From positions 186,001 through 250,000 of the forward strand of contig LVWL01000019.1 of the NCBI GenBank assembly GCA_002092835.1: a stretch of DNA of 64,000 bases, given 5' to 3'. This document shows positions 19,595-27,733 of the stretch, one piece after another. Below the pieces are notes generated by a model, which searched no databases, was not told the origin of the DNA, and saw nothing but the letters and a program-made list of their open reading frames with translations. The position numbers and the translations under genes were made by a program. This stretch comes from Campylobacter concisus (GTDB lineage Bacteria; Campylobacterota; Campylobacteria; Campylobacterales; Campylobacteraceae). Numbering within the stretch: the stretch's first letter is position 1; each line of letters begins with the position of its first letter.

Positions 19595-20601
19595 GCAAAA
19601 CCATTTTTGCTCTTATAGAGCAGATAGACAAAAAGAGGTGCGCCAACTAGCGAAGTGATGACGCCAAGTGGGATCTCGCTTGCCATTAGACTGCGTGAAG
19701 CGGTATCGACTATAAGCAAAAATAGCCCTCCGCCAAGCAGCGAAGCTGGAAAGAGCGTGATGAAATTTGCTCCCACGACAAAGCGCATGATGTGAGGGAT
19801 GACAAGACCTACCCAGCCCACGATACCGCAAAATGAGACGCAAGTAGCGGTTAAAAGTGTCGAGGCGATGATGATTATGATGTTATAAAATTTCACATTT
19901 AGCCCCATCGCCCTAGCCTCTTCTTCGCCAAAGCTAAGCGTGTTTAGCTTGTAGCGAAGCATGAAAAGTGGCACAAGACAGATCATAACTACGCAAAAAA
20001 GTAGAGCTAAATTTTTATATCCGCCGCTTCTTGCTAGGCTTCCCATTAGCCAGAAAGTAACTTCAGGCAGCTTATCTTCGCTATCAGCTAGAAATTTTAT
20101 AAGCGAGCTAAGCGCTCCAAAAAGAGATGAGATGACGATGCCAGTTAGCACCATCACGAGTAAATTTAGCCTACCCTTTGCGATGACGCTACTTATAAAA
20201 ACAACAGCAAAAACTGCAAAAAGACCGCAAACAAATGCGCTAAGCTGCACGCCTATGTAGTTGAAATTTAAGATGATAGCCACGCTAGCTCCCACAGCTG
20301 CGCCACTTGAGACACCAAGGATGTCAGGCGAGACTAGAGGATTTTTAAAAAGACCTTGATAGACAGCTCCAGAACTAGCAAGCGCTGCACCGACAAGGAC
20401 GGCAAAAAGCACCCTTGGCAAGCGAATGAGCGTAAAGACCGTGTAGCCCTGCTCGTCGCTTGGCTGCTCGTTTAAAATGGCTGATCTTATAAACTCAAAA
20501 ATTTGAGCGTAGCTTATCTTGTAGCGTCCGATACCTAATGAAAAAAAGAGCACCAGCAAAAGAAGCGCAAATAATGCGAAAATGACCTTTTTGCTACTCA
20601 A
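19591..20601 (-). CDS. ABC transporter permease (FecCD family)
   Basis: A 336-residue polytopic inner-membrane permease of the FecCD/BtuC type with about ten hydrophobic segments. Family signatures seen are RLPRVLFAVLVGAALASSGAVYQG near residue 55, NPLVSPDILGVSSGAAVGA near residue 92, and a GIVGWVGLVIPHIMRF coupling-helix region near residue 260. It begins 3 nt after the methyltransferase stop, and its own stop overlaps the probable GTG start of the ATPase. A single permease gene implies a homodimeric channel. Confidence 0.95.
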   Translation of the reverse strand: MSSKKVIFALFALLLLVLFFSLGIGRYKISYAQIFEFIRSAILNEQPSDEQGYTVFTLIRLPRVLFAVLVGAALASSGAVYQGLFKNPLVSPDILGVSSGAAVGASVAIILNFNYIGVQLSAFVCGLFAVFAVVFISSVIAKGRLNLLVMVLTGIVISSLFGALSSLIKFLADSEDKLPEVTFWLMGSLARSGGYKNLALLFCVVMICLVPLFMLRYKLNTLSFGEEEARAMGLNVKFYNIIIIIASTLLTATCVSFCGIVGWVGLVIPHIMRFVVGANFITLFPASLLGGGLFLLIVDTASRSLMASEIPLGVITSLVGAPLFVYLLYKSKNGFA

Positions 20602-20604
20602 ATT

Positions 20605-21433
20605 TCATCTCCCGCACATCCCACCAGATGAGAGATAGCTCTTTGTTGCTCTTTTAAATTTAAAGCCGCTTTTGGTCTTTGTGAGGTAGCTTTTTACATT
20701 TTCTTTGTAAATTTCTTCTTTTTCAGGCGCGATCTCACCGACAAATCTAAAATAAGAAAACGCCTCTTCAAGGCTAGCAAAATCCCTCTCAAAAATGGTA
20801 TCGATTATCTTTAAATTTGGATTTGCTCCCATGTCGTAAGCAATGTTAAAGATAAAGTTGTAGCCAAATCTCCTATCACTAAGACCTGCCTCGTTTTCAT
20901 CTTTTATCCCTTTTAAGAAGTCTTGCCAGAACGTTTTTAAGCTTGGATAATCCATTAAAAAAGAGGTCATAACAACATATTTTTAGCAAATTTGCAAAGC
21001 TTTTTTATATCAAAAAGTCCAACTGAGCGTGATGCTAGCACGATGTCATGTTTTGGCAAGCTCTTTAAACTCTGCTCATCACTCCAGTCTTTTTGGATGA
21101 AATTTATATTTTTCGCTCCAGCCTCTTTTGCATTTTTTTGGCATATTCAAGCATTTTTGCAAACGGATCTAGCGCACTTACGCTCTTTGCTAGCTTTGCA
21201 AGTGGCACGCTAAGCCTTGCTGGACCACACCCCACGTCAAGCACGCTGTCATCTTTTGTGATAGGTAAATTTGAGAGCAAATTTAGCGTAGAAGCCGTCT
21301 CCATGCCGGTCATCTCGTTATACATATCTGCGTAATCATCCCAATTTACACCGCCATCTTTGCCTTTTACTTTTTGCAAAGTAGGCGAAAACAATCGCTC
21401 CAAAATCGCTTGATAATCAACCAGCCCTTGCAT
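20605..21433 (-). CDS. Class I SAM-dependent methyltransferase in a metal-uptake operon, two frameshifts as sequenced
   Basis: The gene reads as about 276 residues once two one-base losses are restored. One is in the T7 run at 21133-21139 and the other is near 20971-20976. The N-terminal part holds the SAM site VLDVGCGPARLSVPLA (about residues 64-79). The rejoined middle reads NINFIQKDWSDEQSL and HDIVLASRSVGLF, and the C-terminal ~120 residues start MTSFLMDYPSLKTFW. It lies between the TonB receptor and the permease, 3 nt from the latter, so it is part of the uptake operon. A role in modifying or releasing the imported metal complex is possible, but no substrate can be deduced. Confidence 0.78.
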
Positions 21434-21518
21434 CTTTCTCCCTTTGGTTATTTAAATCTACCCTACAAAAAGGGCAAATTTAAAGAGCCTAAAGCCAAAA
21501 TAAATTTGGCTTTGGTTT

Positions 21519-23705
21519 TTAGAATTTAACTTGAGCTGAGAACATGAAGGTTCTGCTTTGTCCTAAGAAAAGTGAGGTTCCGCATCCAACAATCGCTCCA
21601 TCTACGTCAGAAGGAAACATTCCTGCCCAGTATTTTTTATCAAAGAGGTTATTTATGTTAAATCTTATAGTTGTCTCTTTGCCTAGCCAAGTTTTTGTAG
21701 TTTATCTAGCTCCAATATCGGTTGTGAAGTAGCTATTTACACTATGAGTGTTAGCATTGTCGATGTAGCGTTTGCCTGTATAGTGGAAATTTGTTGTAAA
21801 TGCAAGTTTATTTGTGCTAGGAACTGCGTAGTCAAACAAGACATTTGCTTGAAATTTTAGCTCACCGATAACTGTTTTGCCTTCAGACACGCCATCTTTA
21901 GCATTTTTTATCTTAGCATCAAGAAGTGTAAAGCCACCATACATACTTAAAGTATCAACAAGCTTTCCACCAGTAGTTAGCTCAAAGTCGCGGTTTCTTT
22001 GTGTGCCTTGAATTTTATACTCTGCATTTGCTCCGCTACCGACTAGATATGCTACCGGGCGTTTGATCTCAAATATCGCAGCTGATAGATCAAGCTCACC
22101 TAGTCTAGCTTTTGCACCGATCTCATATTGTTTGCTTCTAATAGGTTCTACCGTTAAAGTCTCGCCTGCTCTAGGTCCTCTTCTAAAAGTATAAGTTGAT
22201 TGTTCATTTGAGATACTATCTGCATAAGTAGTATAAAGACTTACATTTTAAACTGGCTTATAGACAAGGCTTACACCGTAGTTAAAGCCACTTTTATCAT
22301 AGTTTTTCTCTTTAGATGGATCTAGCTTATAGCTTGTAAACCAGCTTCTTGAAACTGATAAGATCGTGCTAAAGTAGTCATTAAATTTAATGTCATCAAC
22401 AACAGAAATATTTTTCATATCACTACTACTACTTTTATATCTACCACTTCCTTTTGCCACATGTGGATCGTTAAAGATTCTTAGGTTATACAAATTTGAC
22501 GTGCCGAGATTTGCTCTACCGCCACTATTTCTAGCACTATAAATAGTCCAGCGAAATCCATTTGTAGCTACGGCAAAATTATGCGATAAAGGACCTGTTT
22601 CAAAATTTGTCAACCCTTTTAAGAACCAGCTGTCTACATCAAATCTGCCAGATGCACCACTGCCACCGCTTTTAGTAACTTCATAATCTCCATTTTGATT
22701 TAAGAATTTTCCATCGGTGCCATACATATCTCTGATAGCCTTTTGCCACTGATAGCCACCTTCTTCAAAGTACCAGTTCTCTGTTGGAGCGTATTTTAGT
22801 TTTACGCGAGCTGTTGTTGTTTTTAGGTGATTACCACCAAATGTTTGCTCAAGCCCTCTTTTGGTATCTTTTGCAGGGCTTGGTACATCAAAATTTGCCA
22901 CTCCGTTTGTTAATGGCATACTAAATCCACCTGGCATACCTTAGTTTTTATGCTCGTAATGGCTAAAGTTTGTCTCAAGTGTTAAATTTTCTGTAAGGTA
23001 AAAATCAAGTCCTAATGAGACTAGGCGACGAGAGAATTTACTATCTTTGGCATTCTTTTCACCGCCTGACTAGTAAAAGACGCCTCTATATCCAACTTTT
23101 TCAAATTTGTTTGAAGTATCAAGACCTACGCCCAGATTTGACCTTGAGCTGTAATAAGTCCAGATAACGTTTTGAAGTGGGACTGGGCGCTTGCGAGAGT
23201 AGAGGAAATATCCAGAAGGTGTAGCACCACCATAAAGTGAGCCAGCAAGTCCGTTTTGCACTTGAAGGCTTTCAAACATCGCCATAGGTATAGCCGTTGT
23301 TGATGCAGCATAAAAGCCATCCCAAAGGACGTTACCTACAACTGAGCCTTGAAAACCGCGAGTTTGCGGACGACCAACATCGCCACCACCGCGATATTGA
23401 ATTTGTGCTGAAGGGAAGTATCTAACTGCTTCTTCAAAACCTTGAACACCTTGGTTATCAAGAACCTCTTTTGAGATCGTATTTACTTGATAAGGCATAT
23501 CTATAACTTTTTTGTCAGCCAAAGGACCGCTTGCCACTCTTTTGTTTAAAATTCCTTCATCGATGCCGCTCTCGCTGATGTTGTCACCGACTGAATTTAC
23601 TTCGACACCCTCAAGCTTTGTCGTTTGCACAGCAAAAACTTGGCTTAAAAAACCACTGCACATCAAAAGTGCAGCACATGTTGCAACCGAGATTTTGTAA
23701 CTCAA
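21519..23705 (-). pseudogene. TonB-dependent siderophore-type receptor with four in-frame stop codons
   Basis: A 729-codon frame with no indel that encodes an outer-membrane TonB-dependent receptor. It has a signal peptide, a plug domain (MPYQVNTISKEVLDNQG ... GFQGSVVGNVLWDGF ... LQVQNGLAGSLYGG) and a barrel ending in a C-terminal Phe, with NNLFDKKYWAG near the end. Four stops interrupt it: TAG at 23072-23070 (codon 212), TAA at 22943-22941 (255), TAA at 22250-22248 (486) and TAA at 21704-21702 (668). Flanking sequence is well conserved on both sides of each. The start is TTG at 23705, 6 nt after AAAAGGAG. The plug resembles FhuE/FhuA-type siderophore receptors. A recent nonsense pseudogene is the simplest reading. 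Confidence 0.88.
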
Positions 23706-24005
23706 TTTTTACTCCTTTTATAAAAATTTTACGTCTGAAATATTACTAAAACAAATCTTAAATATAATTTATTAATTTATTAAATATTTAAAAATACATT
23801 TTATTTAATAAAGCTAAAATAAGGCATTATGAGAACAACTTTTAAAAATTTCATAGCTTTGATAAGATAAATAAATACTATAAATATAATCTTTTATATC
23901 GATAAGTGATGCTTAAAATTTTAAGAAAAGTAATAATTGATAAAAATATAATAAAGGCTGATTTTTCTGTTTATAGTAGAATTTTGGCTAAAAATTAGCC
24001 AAAAT
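23706..24005. other. 300-nt gap: receptor promoter region
   Basis: AT-rich gap between the TonB receptor start and oorC. Strings of TAATTTATTAATTTATTAAATATT at about 23768-23791 might carry iron-responsive (Fur) sites, but I see no convincing Fur box. The oorC hairpin occupies its far end. No gene found. Confidence 0.35.
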
Positions 24006-24006
24006 T
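23980..24006 (-). terminator. Hairpin at the end of the oor operon
   Basis: A perfect 12-bp stem AATTTTGGCTAA (23980-23991) / TTAGCCAAAATT (23995-24006) with a 3-nt loop that reaches into the oorC stop codon. The following minus-strand sequence (CTACTATAAAC) lacks a strong U-tract, but the stem itself ends in TT. Confidence 0.6.
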
Positions 24007-24557
24007 TATTTTAAAAGCTCTTTTGCGTATTTTAGGCCTAGCTCGTAAGCTTTGGCGTTTGCCTCTTTGACCTTAGCTGGCACGCTTGCTAGCATCTCTT
24101 CACGCACTAAATTTTCATCCATACATTTACTCATAGCCACCGCCACGCCAAGGGCGACAACACTTTGAGTGATGACATTTCCGACCTCGTCTTTTGCGAT
24201 AGAGATGATAGGAATTTCGTAAATTTTCCAGCGCTTTTTGTCTTCATCGCTTACTTTTACCAAATTTGGCTCGACAACGATCGCACCGCCCTCTTTCACG
24301 CCGCTTTTAAAGGCGTTGTAGCTTATCTGCGCGGTAGCAAGCATAAAGTCTATCTCGCCCTCGTTTGCATAAGGGTATAAAATTTCTTTCTCATCAAGGA
24401 TAATATCGACCTTTGTTGGACCGCCACGCACCTGAGATGTGTAGGTAGAGGCTTTAACACCGTATCCGCCTGCCTTTATCTTAGCAGCTGAGAGAATCTC
24501 GCCTGCTAGTATAACGCCCTGTCCGCCAACGCCGACAAATCTTAATTGTGACTTCAT
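24006..24557 (-). CDS. oorC: 2-oxoglutarate:acceptor oxidoreductase, gamma subunit
   Basis: Gamma subunit of the ferredoxin/flavodoxin-linked 2-oxoglutarate oxidoreductase that makes succinyl-CoA. The 183-residue protein begins RFVGVGGQGVILAGEIL and has SQVRGGPTKVDI, both typical of the KorC/PorG family. It is the last gene of oorDABC, starting in a 4-nt overlap with oorB. The hairpin directly after it marks the operon end. Confidence 0.94.
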   Translation of the reverse strand: MKSQLRFVGVGGQGVILAGEILSAAKIKAGGYGVKASTYTSQVRGGPTKVDIILDEKEILYPYANEGEIDFMLATAQISYNAFKSGVKEGGAIVVEPNLVKVSDEDKKRWKIYEIPIISIAKDEVGNVITQSVVALGVAVAMSKCMDENLVREEMLASVPAKVKEANAKAYELGLKYAKELLK

Positions 24558-25399
24558 GCTAGCTCCTTAAAATCTATCGCTTCACCGCTCATAGCAGCCT
24601 TTCTTACCATGTCGTAAGCCTTGGTGTATTCGATCTTTTCATCATCTTTATGTAGCACACCAAGTGGGAAAATGCCCTTTTTCTCCTCATCGCTTAGCAT
24701 GTCAAATTTGACCTTACTCGTTGTGCGGCCTTTTATCCACTCTAAATTTTTCACCGCCTCGCCCATTTTGTTCTTGCGACCTAAATTTATGTGGCAGTTT
24801 GAAAATACATCAAAAAAGCTGTATCCATCGTGGCTAAAGCCCTCTACAAAGAGCTTTGTAAGCTTCTCTGGCTCGATGACGCTACCACGCGCGACAAAGC
24901 TAGCACCTGCGGCGGTTGCGAGCTTACAGGCGTCAAAGCTAGGATCGATGTTGCCATACTGCGCTGTGACCGTCCACATGCCCTTTGGCGTGGTTGGGCT
25001 GGTTTGCGAGTTGGTTAGTGCATAGATAAAGTTGTTTATTAGGATGTGATTTAGCCCGATATTTCGGCGGCATCCATGTATCGTGTGGTTACCTCCGATC
25101 GCTAGCCCGTCGCCATCGCCAGTTACTACGATGATGTGCTTATCTGGGTTTGCCATCTTTACGCCAGTGGCGTAGGCTACGGCTCTACCGTGAGTTGTGT
25201 GGATGGTATTGCAGTCAAGATATCCGCTAAAGCGGCCAGAGCAGCCTATACCTGAGACCACACAAACGTCGTTCATGTCCCAGCCCATAGTGTCGATCGC
25301 GCGGATGAGCGCCTTTAGTATGACGCCATCGCCACAGCCCCAGCACCAAAGAGTAGGCATTTTGTCTGTTCGTAAATATTTATCATAATTAAAAGCCAT
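24554..25399 (-). CDS. oorB: 2-oxoglutarate:acceptor oxidoreductase, beta subunit (ThDP-binding)
   Basis: Beta subunit with thiamine diphosphate and an iron-sulfur cluster. The 281-residue protein has LWCWGCGDGVILKALIRAI and GIGCSGRFSGYLDC, whose cysteines are typical cluster ligands. The ThDP-Mg motif is GDGDGLAIGGNHTIHGCRRN (about residues 94-113), followed by NNFIYALTNSQTSPTT. It overlaps oorA by 11 nt and oorC by 4 nt. The enzyme is oxygen sensitive, in keeping with a microaerophile. Confidence 0.95.
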   Translation of the reverse strand: MAFNYDKYLRTDKMPTLWCWGCGDGVILKALIRAIDTMGWDMNDVCVVSGIGCSGRFSGYLDCNTIHTTHGRAVAYATGVKMANPDKHIIVVTGDGDGLAIGGNHTIHGCRRNIGLNHILINNFIYALTNSQTSPTTPKGMWTVTAQYGNIDPSFDACKLATAAGASFVARGSVIEPEKLTKLFVEGFSHDGYSFFDVFSNCHINLGRKNKMGEAVKNLEWIKGRTTSKVKFDMLSDEEKKGIFPLGVLHKDDEKIEYTKAYDMVRKAAMSGEAIDFKELA

Positions 25400-26519
25400 A
25401 AATTTCTCCTATCTTTGCCTCGATCTCGCTTGGGCTTATCGGTCTGCCGTTTGCTTTTAGCAGTTTTGCAAAGTCATCTCTTAAGATGATCTTTGAAATT
25501 TCGCCGCTATACTGGCCTAAATTTAGCTCGCAGACTAAAATTTTGCTAAATTTGTTCGAGATCTCTTTTAGCTTTTTAGCTGGAGCTGGGAAAAGCGTGA
25601 GTGGCTTAAATAGCCCAACTTTTAGCCCTTTTTCACGTAAATTTAAGATCGCTTGCTTGGCTGAAAGCGCCACGCTACCAAAAGCAATGATGCAAATTTC
25701 AGCGCCATCAAGCATAAACTCTTCAAATTTCTCGCACTCATCAGTGTGTAAATTTATCTTGTTAAACAGCCTATTCATCGAGTATTCAACGATCTTGCCA
25801 TCTTCTGTTGGAAAGCCAGTAGCGCCGTGATGAAGCCCAGTTATATGGTAGTGGTAGCCTTTAAAGAAAGGATTTAGCGTGGCTGGCTCGTCGTGCGCGG
25901 CCTCGTAAGGTTTATACTCTTTTGGCTCGCCGTTAAATTCTTTTCTTTTATAAATTTCTAGCTCGCTAATCTCAGGTAAACGCACCATTGCTTGCATGTG
26001 CCCTATCGTCTCATCAAGTAGCAGCATGACTGGCGTCATAAACCTAGCTGCGAGATTAAAGGCACGCACGGTCTGCGTGTAGCACTCTTCTAGGCTACTT
26101 GGGGCAAGGACGATCATATTTACATCGCCGTGAGTTGGGTTTTTAGCCTGCAAGATATCGCCTTGTGCGACACGGGTTGGCAAGCCAGTTGAAGGGCCAC
26201 CACGCATGACGTTAACGATGACGAGCGGTATCTCAGCGATAAAGCCAAGGCCTATTTGCTCAGCCTTTAGTGAAATTCCAGGTCCGGAGCTTGCTGTCAT
26301 CGCTTTAGCGCCGCTTGCACTTGCGCCAAGTGCTACTGAAATTCCAGCTATCTCATCTTCCATTTGTATAAATGTACCGCCATGTTTTGGCAAAAGCACG
26401 CTTAGCTCGTGGGCGATCTCACTGCTTGGAGTGATAGGATATCCGCCAAAGAAGTTACAGCCGCACTCGACAGCAGCCCTTGCTACTAGGGCATTTCCAG
26501 TTGATACTAGCTCTCTCAT
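25389..26519 (-). CDS. oorA: 2-oxoglutarate:acceptor oxidoreductase, alpha subunit
   Basis: The 376-residue alpha subunit of Oor, with the pyrimidine-binding region FFGGYPITPSSEIAHEL near residue 24 and the QMEDEIAGISVALGAS segment that bears the catalytic Glu. The SSGPGISLKAEQIGL and VMRGGPSTGLPTR motifs are also typical. The C-terminal part contains the TK-C-like ELNLGQYSGEI. Its start overlaps oorD by 4 nt. Confidence 0.95.
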   Translation of the reverse strand: MRELVSTGNALVARAAVECGCNFFGGYPITPSSEIAHELSVLLPKHGGTFIQMEDEIAGISVALGASASGAKAMTASSGPGISLKAEQIGLGFIAEIPLVIVNVMRGGPSTGLPTRVAQGDILQAKNPTHGDVNMIVLAPSSLEECYTQTVRAFNLAARFMTPVMLLLDETIGHMQAMVRLPEISELEIYKRKEFNGEPKEYKPYEAAHDEPATLNPFFKGYHYHITGLHHGATGFPTEDGKIVEYSMNRLFNKINLHTDECEKFEEFMLDGAEICIIAFGSVALSAKQAILNLREKGLKVGLFKPLTLFPAPAKKLKEISNKFSKILVCELNLGQYSGEISKIILRDDFAKLLKANGRPISPSEIEAKIGEIYGF

Positions 26520-26827
26520 GCGCTCTCTCCAAGCTTTGCAAATTTATTTGCCTTTACGGCAGCAGCTCGCTCTTTGCTCTCAGGCGTTAGTTTTGCAAAT
26601 TTAAAGCCTTTTTCAGCCACATAAATGGCAAAATCAGGACAATGAAGCTCGCAGTCGCGACAGCCTATGCATGAGTCAGCATAGACGACCTCTATCATCT
26701 TACCAAGCACCGCTTTTGGCTCAAGCCTCATCGCTAGCACGCCTGCTGGGCAGTAGCTCACACAGACATCACAGGCTTTACACCTGCTCTCATCGACCCA
26801 AACAGGTACATTTTCTTTTATTATCAT
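26516..26827 (-). CDS. oorD: 2-oxoglutarate:acceptor oxidoreductase, delta (ferredoxin) subunit
   Basis: A 103-residue 2[4Fe-4S] ferredoxin-like subunit. The two cluster motifs are CKACDVCVSYCPAGVL (about residues 18-33) and CIGCRDCELHCPDFAI (about 54-69). It begins the oorDABC set and follows mdh by 8 nt. In C. jejuni sucC and sucD stand between mdh and oorD; here nothing does. The operon otherwise has the C. jejuni order. Confidence 0.95.
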   Translation of the reverse strand: MIIKENVPVWVDESRCKACDVCVSYCPAGVLAMRLEPKAVLGKMIEVVYADSCIGCRDCELHCPDFAIYVAEKGFKFAKLTPESKERAAAVKANKFAKLGESA

Positions 26828-26835
26828 CTATATTC

Positions 26836-27729
26836 CTAATCCAAATTTTCTTTTAAAAATTTAATGTTTTTTCTAATATCAGCTTCGCTTTTACTTAGCT
26901 GCTCTTGCTCACTTTCATTTATATTTAGCTCTAAAATTTCTTTTAAGCCCTCACGTCCAAGCCTTACTAGCCTGCCGCAACTTAGCTCATCATCAAGAAG
27001 CACGCTAGCACTTAAAATTTCATCACTCTTGCCCATGATCGCTTCACACATCTTCACAACAGCAGCTGCTGGTGCATAGTAAGCTGAAGTGCCAAGGAGC
27101 TTAACGATCTTTGCTCCACCTGTGCTTGTCTCTTTTTTAAGAGTTGCTAGCTCATTTTCGTTTAAATTTTCGCTGATATTACTAGTAGATACGATCATCT
27201 CGTCGTTATGAGCGCCAATTATCTTTGTCTTTAGCCCTTTTGCGTCCTTGTCTTTTAGAAGCGCTAGCTCATATCTACATCTTGCGCCATCAAGCTCACC
27301 AGCCATGCCGATCACTTTATTTTTACTAAAACCACTAAATTTATGAGCCGTCCAGACCATCACATCAAGCGGATTTGTCACGACGATTATCACCGCATTT
27401 GGTGCAAATTTTGCGATATTTTGAGCTGTTTGTTTTACAACGACGGCATTTTTAAGAAGCAAATCCTCTCTTGTTTGACCCTCTTTTCTTGGGCTTCCAG
27501 CAGTTACCACTACGATATCACTGCCCTCTATTAGCATAAAGTCATCGCTACCGCAAACGGTAGTTTTAGCATTAAAAACGCAGCTTGACTGCGCTAGATC
27601 GATAGCCTTTGCGCGTGCCACGTTACCAAATATATCTACAAGCGCGATCTCATCGCAAACTTCCCTCATACAAAGCGCATAAGCTATACTTGCACCGACG
27701 TTTCCTGCTCCAACTATACTTATTTTCAT
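26836..27729 (-). CDS. mdh: Malate dehydrogenase
   Basis: NAD-dependent malate/oxaloacetate interconversion. The 297-residue LDH/MDH-family protein has GAGNVGASIAYAL (NAD Rossmann loop), the substrate loop SPRKEGQTRED, whose Arg favours malate over lactate, VTNPLDVMVW, and catalytic His in IGAHNDEM (about residue 173). It is 4 nt after icd, so they are cotranscribed. A lactate-specific enzyme would normally have Gln in the active-site loop. Confidence 0.92.
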   Translation of the reverse strand: MKISIVGAGNVGASIAYALCMREVCDEIALVDIFGNVARAKAIDLAQSSCVFNAKTTVCGSDDFMLIEGSDIVVVTAGSPRKEGQTREDLLLKNAVVVKQTAQNIAKFAPNAVIIVVTNPLDVMVWTAHKFSGFSKNKVIGMAGELDGARCRYELALLKDKDAKGLKTKIIGAHNDEMIVSTSNISENLNENELATLKKETSTGGAKIVKLLGTSAYYAPAAAVVKMCEAIMGKSDEILSASVLLDDELSCGRLVRLGREGLKEILELNINESEQEQLSKSEADIRKNIKFLKENLD

Positions 27730-27733
27730 TTTC

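Noticed and set aside
13155-21139. Phase variation by slipped homopolymers
   Set aside because: Most broken sites are CC/GG or AA pairs, too short for slippage. Only the T7 at 21133-21139 is a fair candidate, and it lies in a gene with a second break.
21519-23705. Stop-codon recoding (TAA/TAG read as Gln) in the TonB receptor
   Set aside because: TAA and TAG end many intact genes in this window, and at least one of the four stops replaces a position where Tyr is more likely than Gln.
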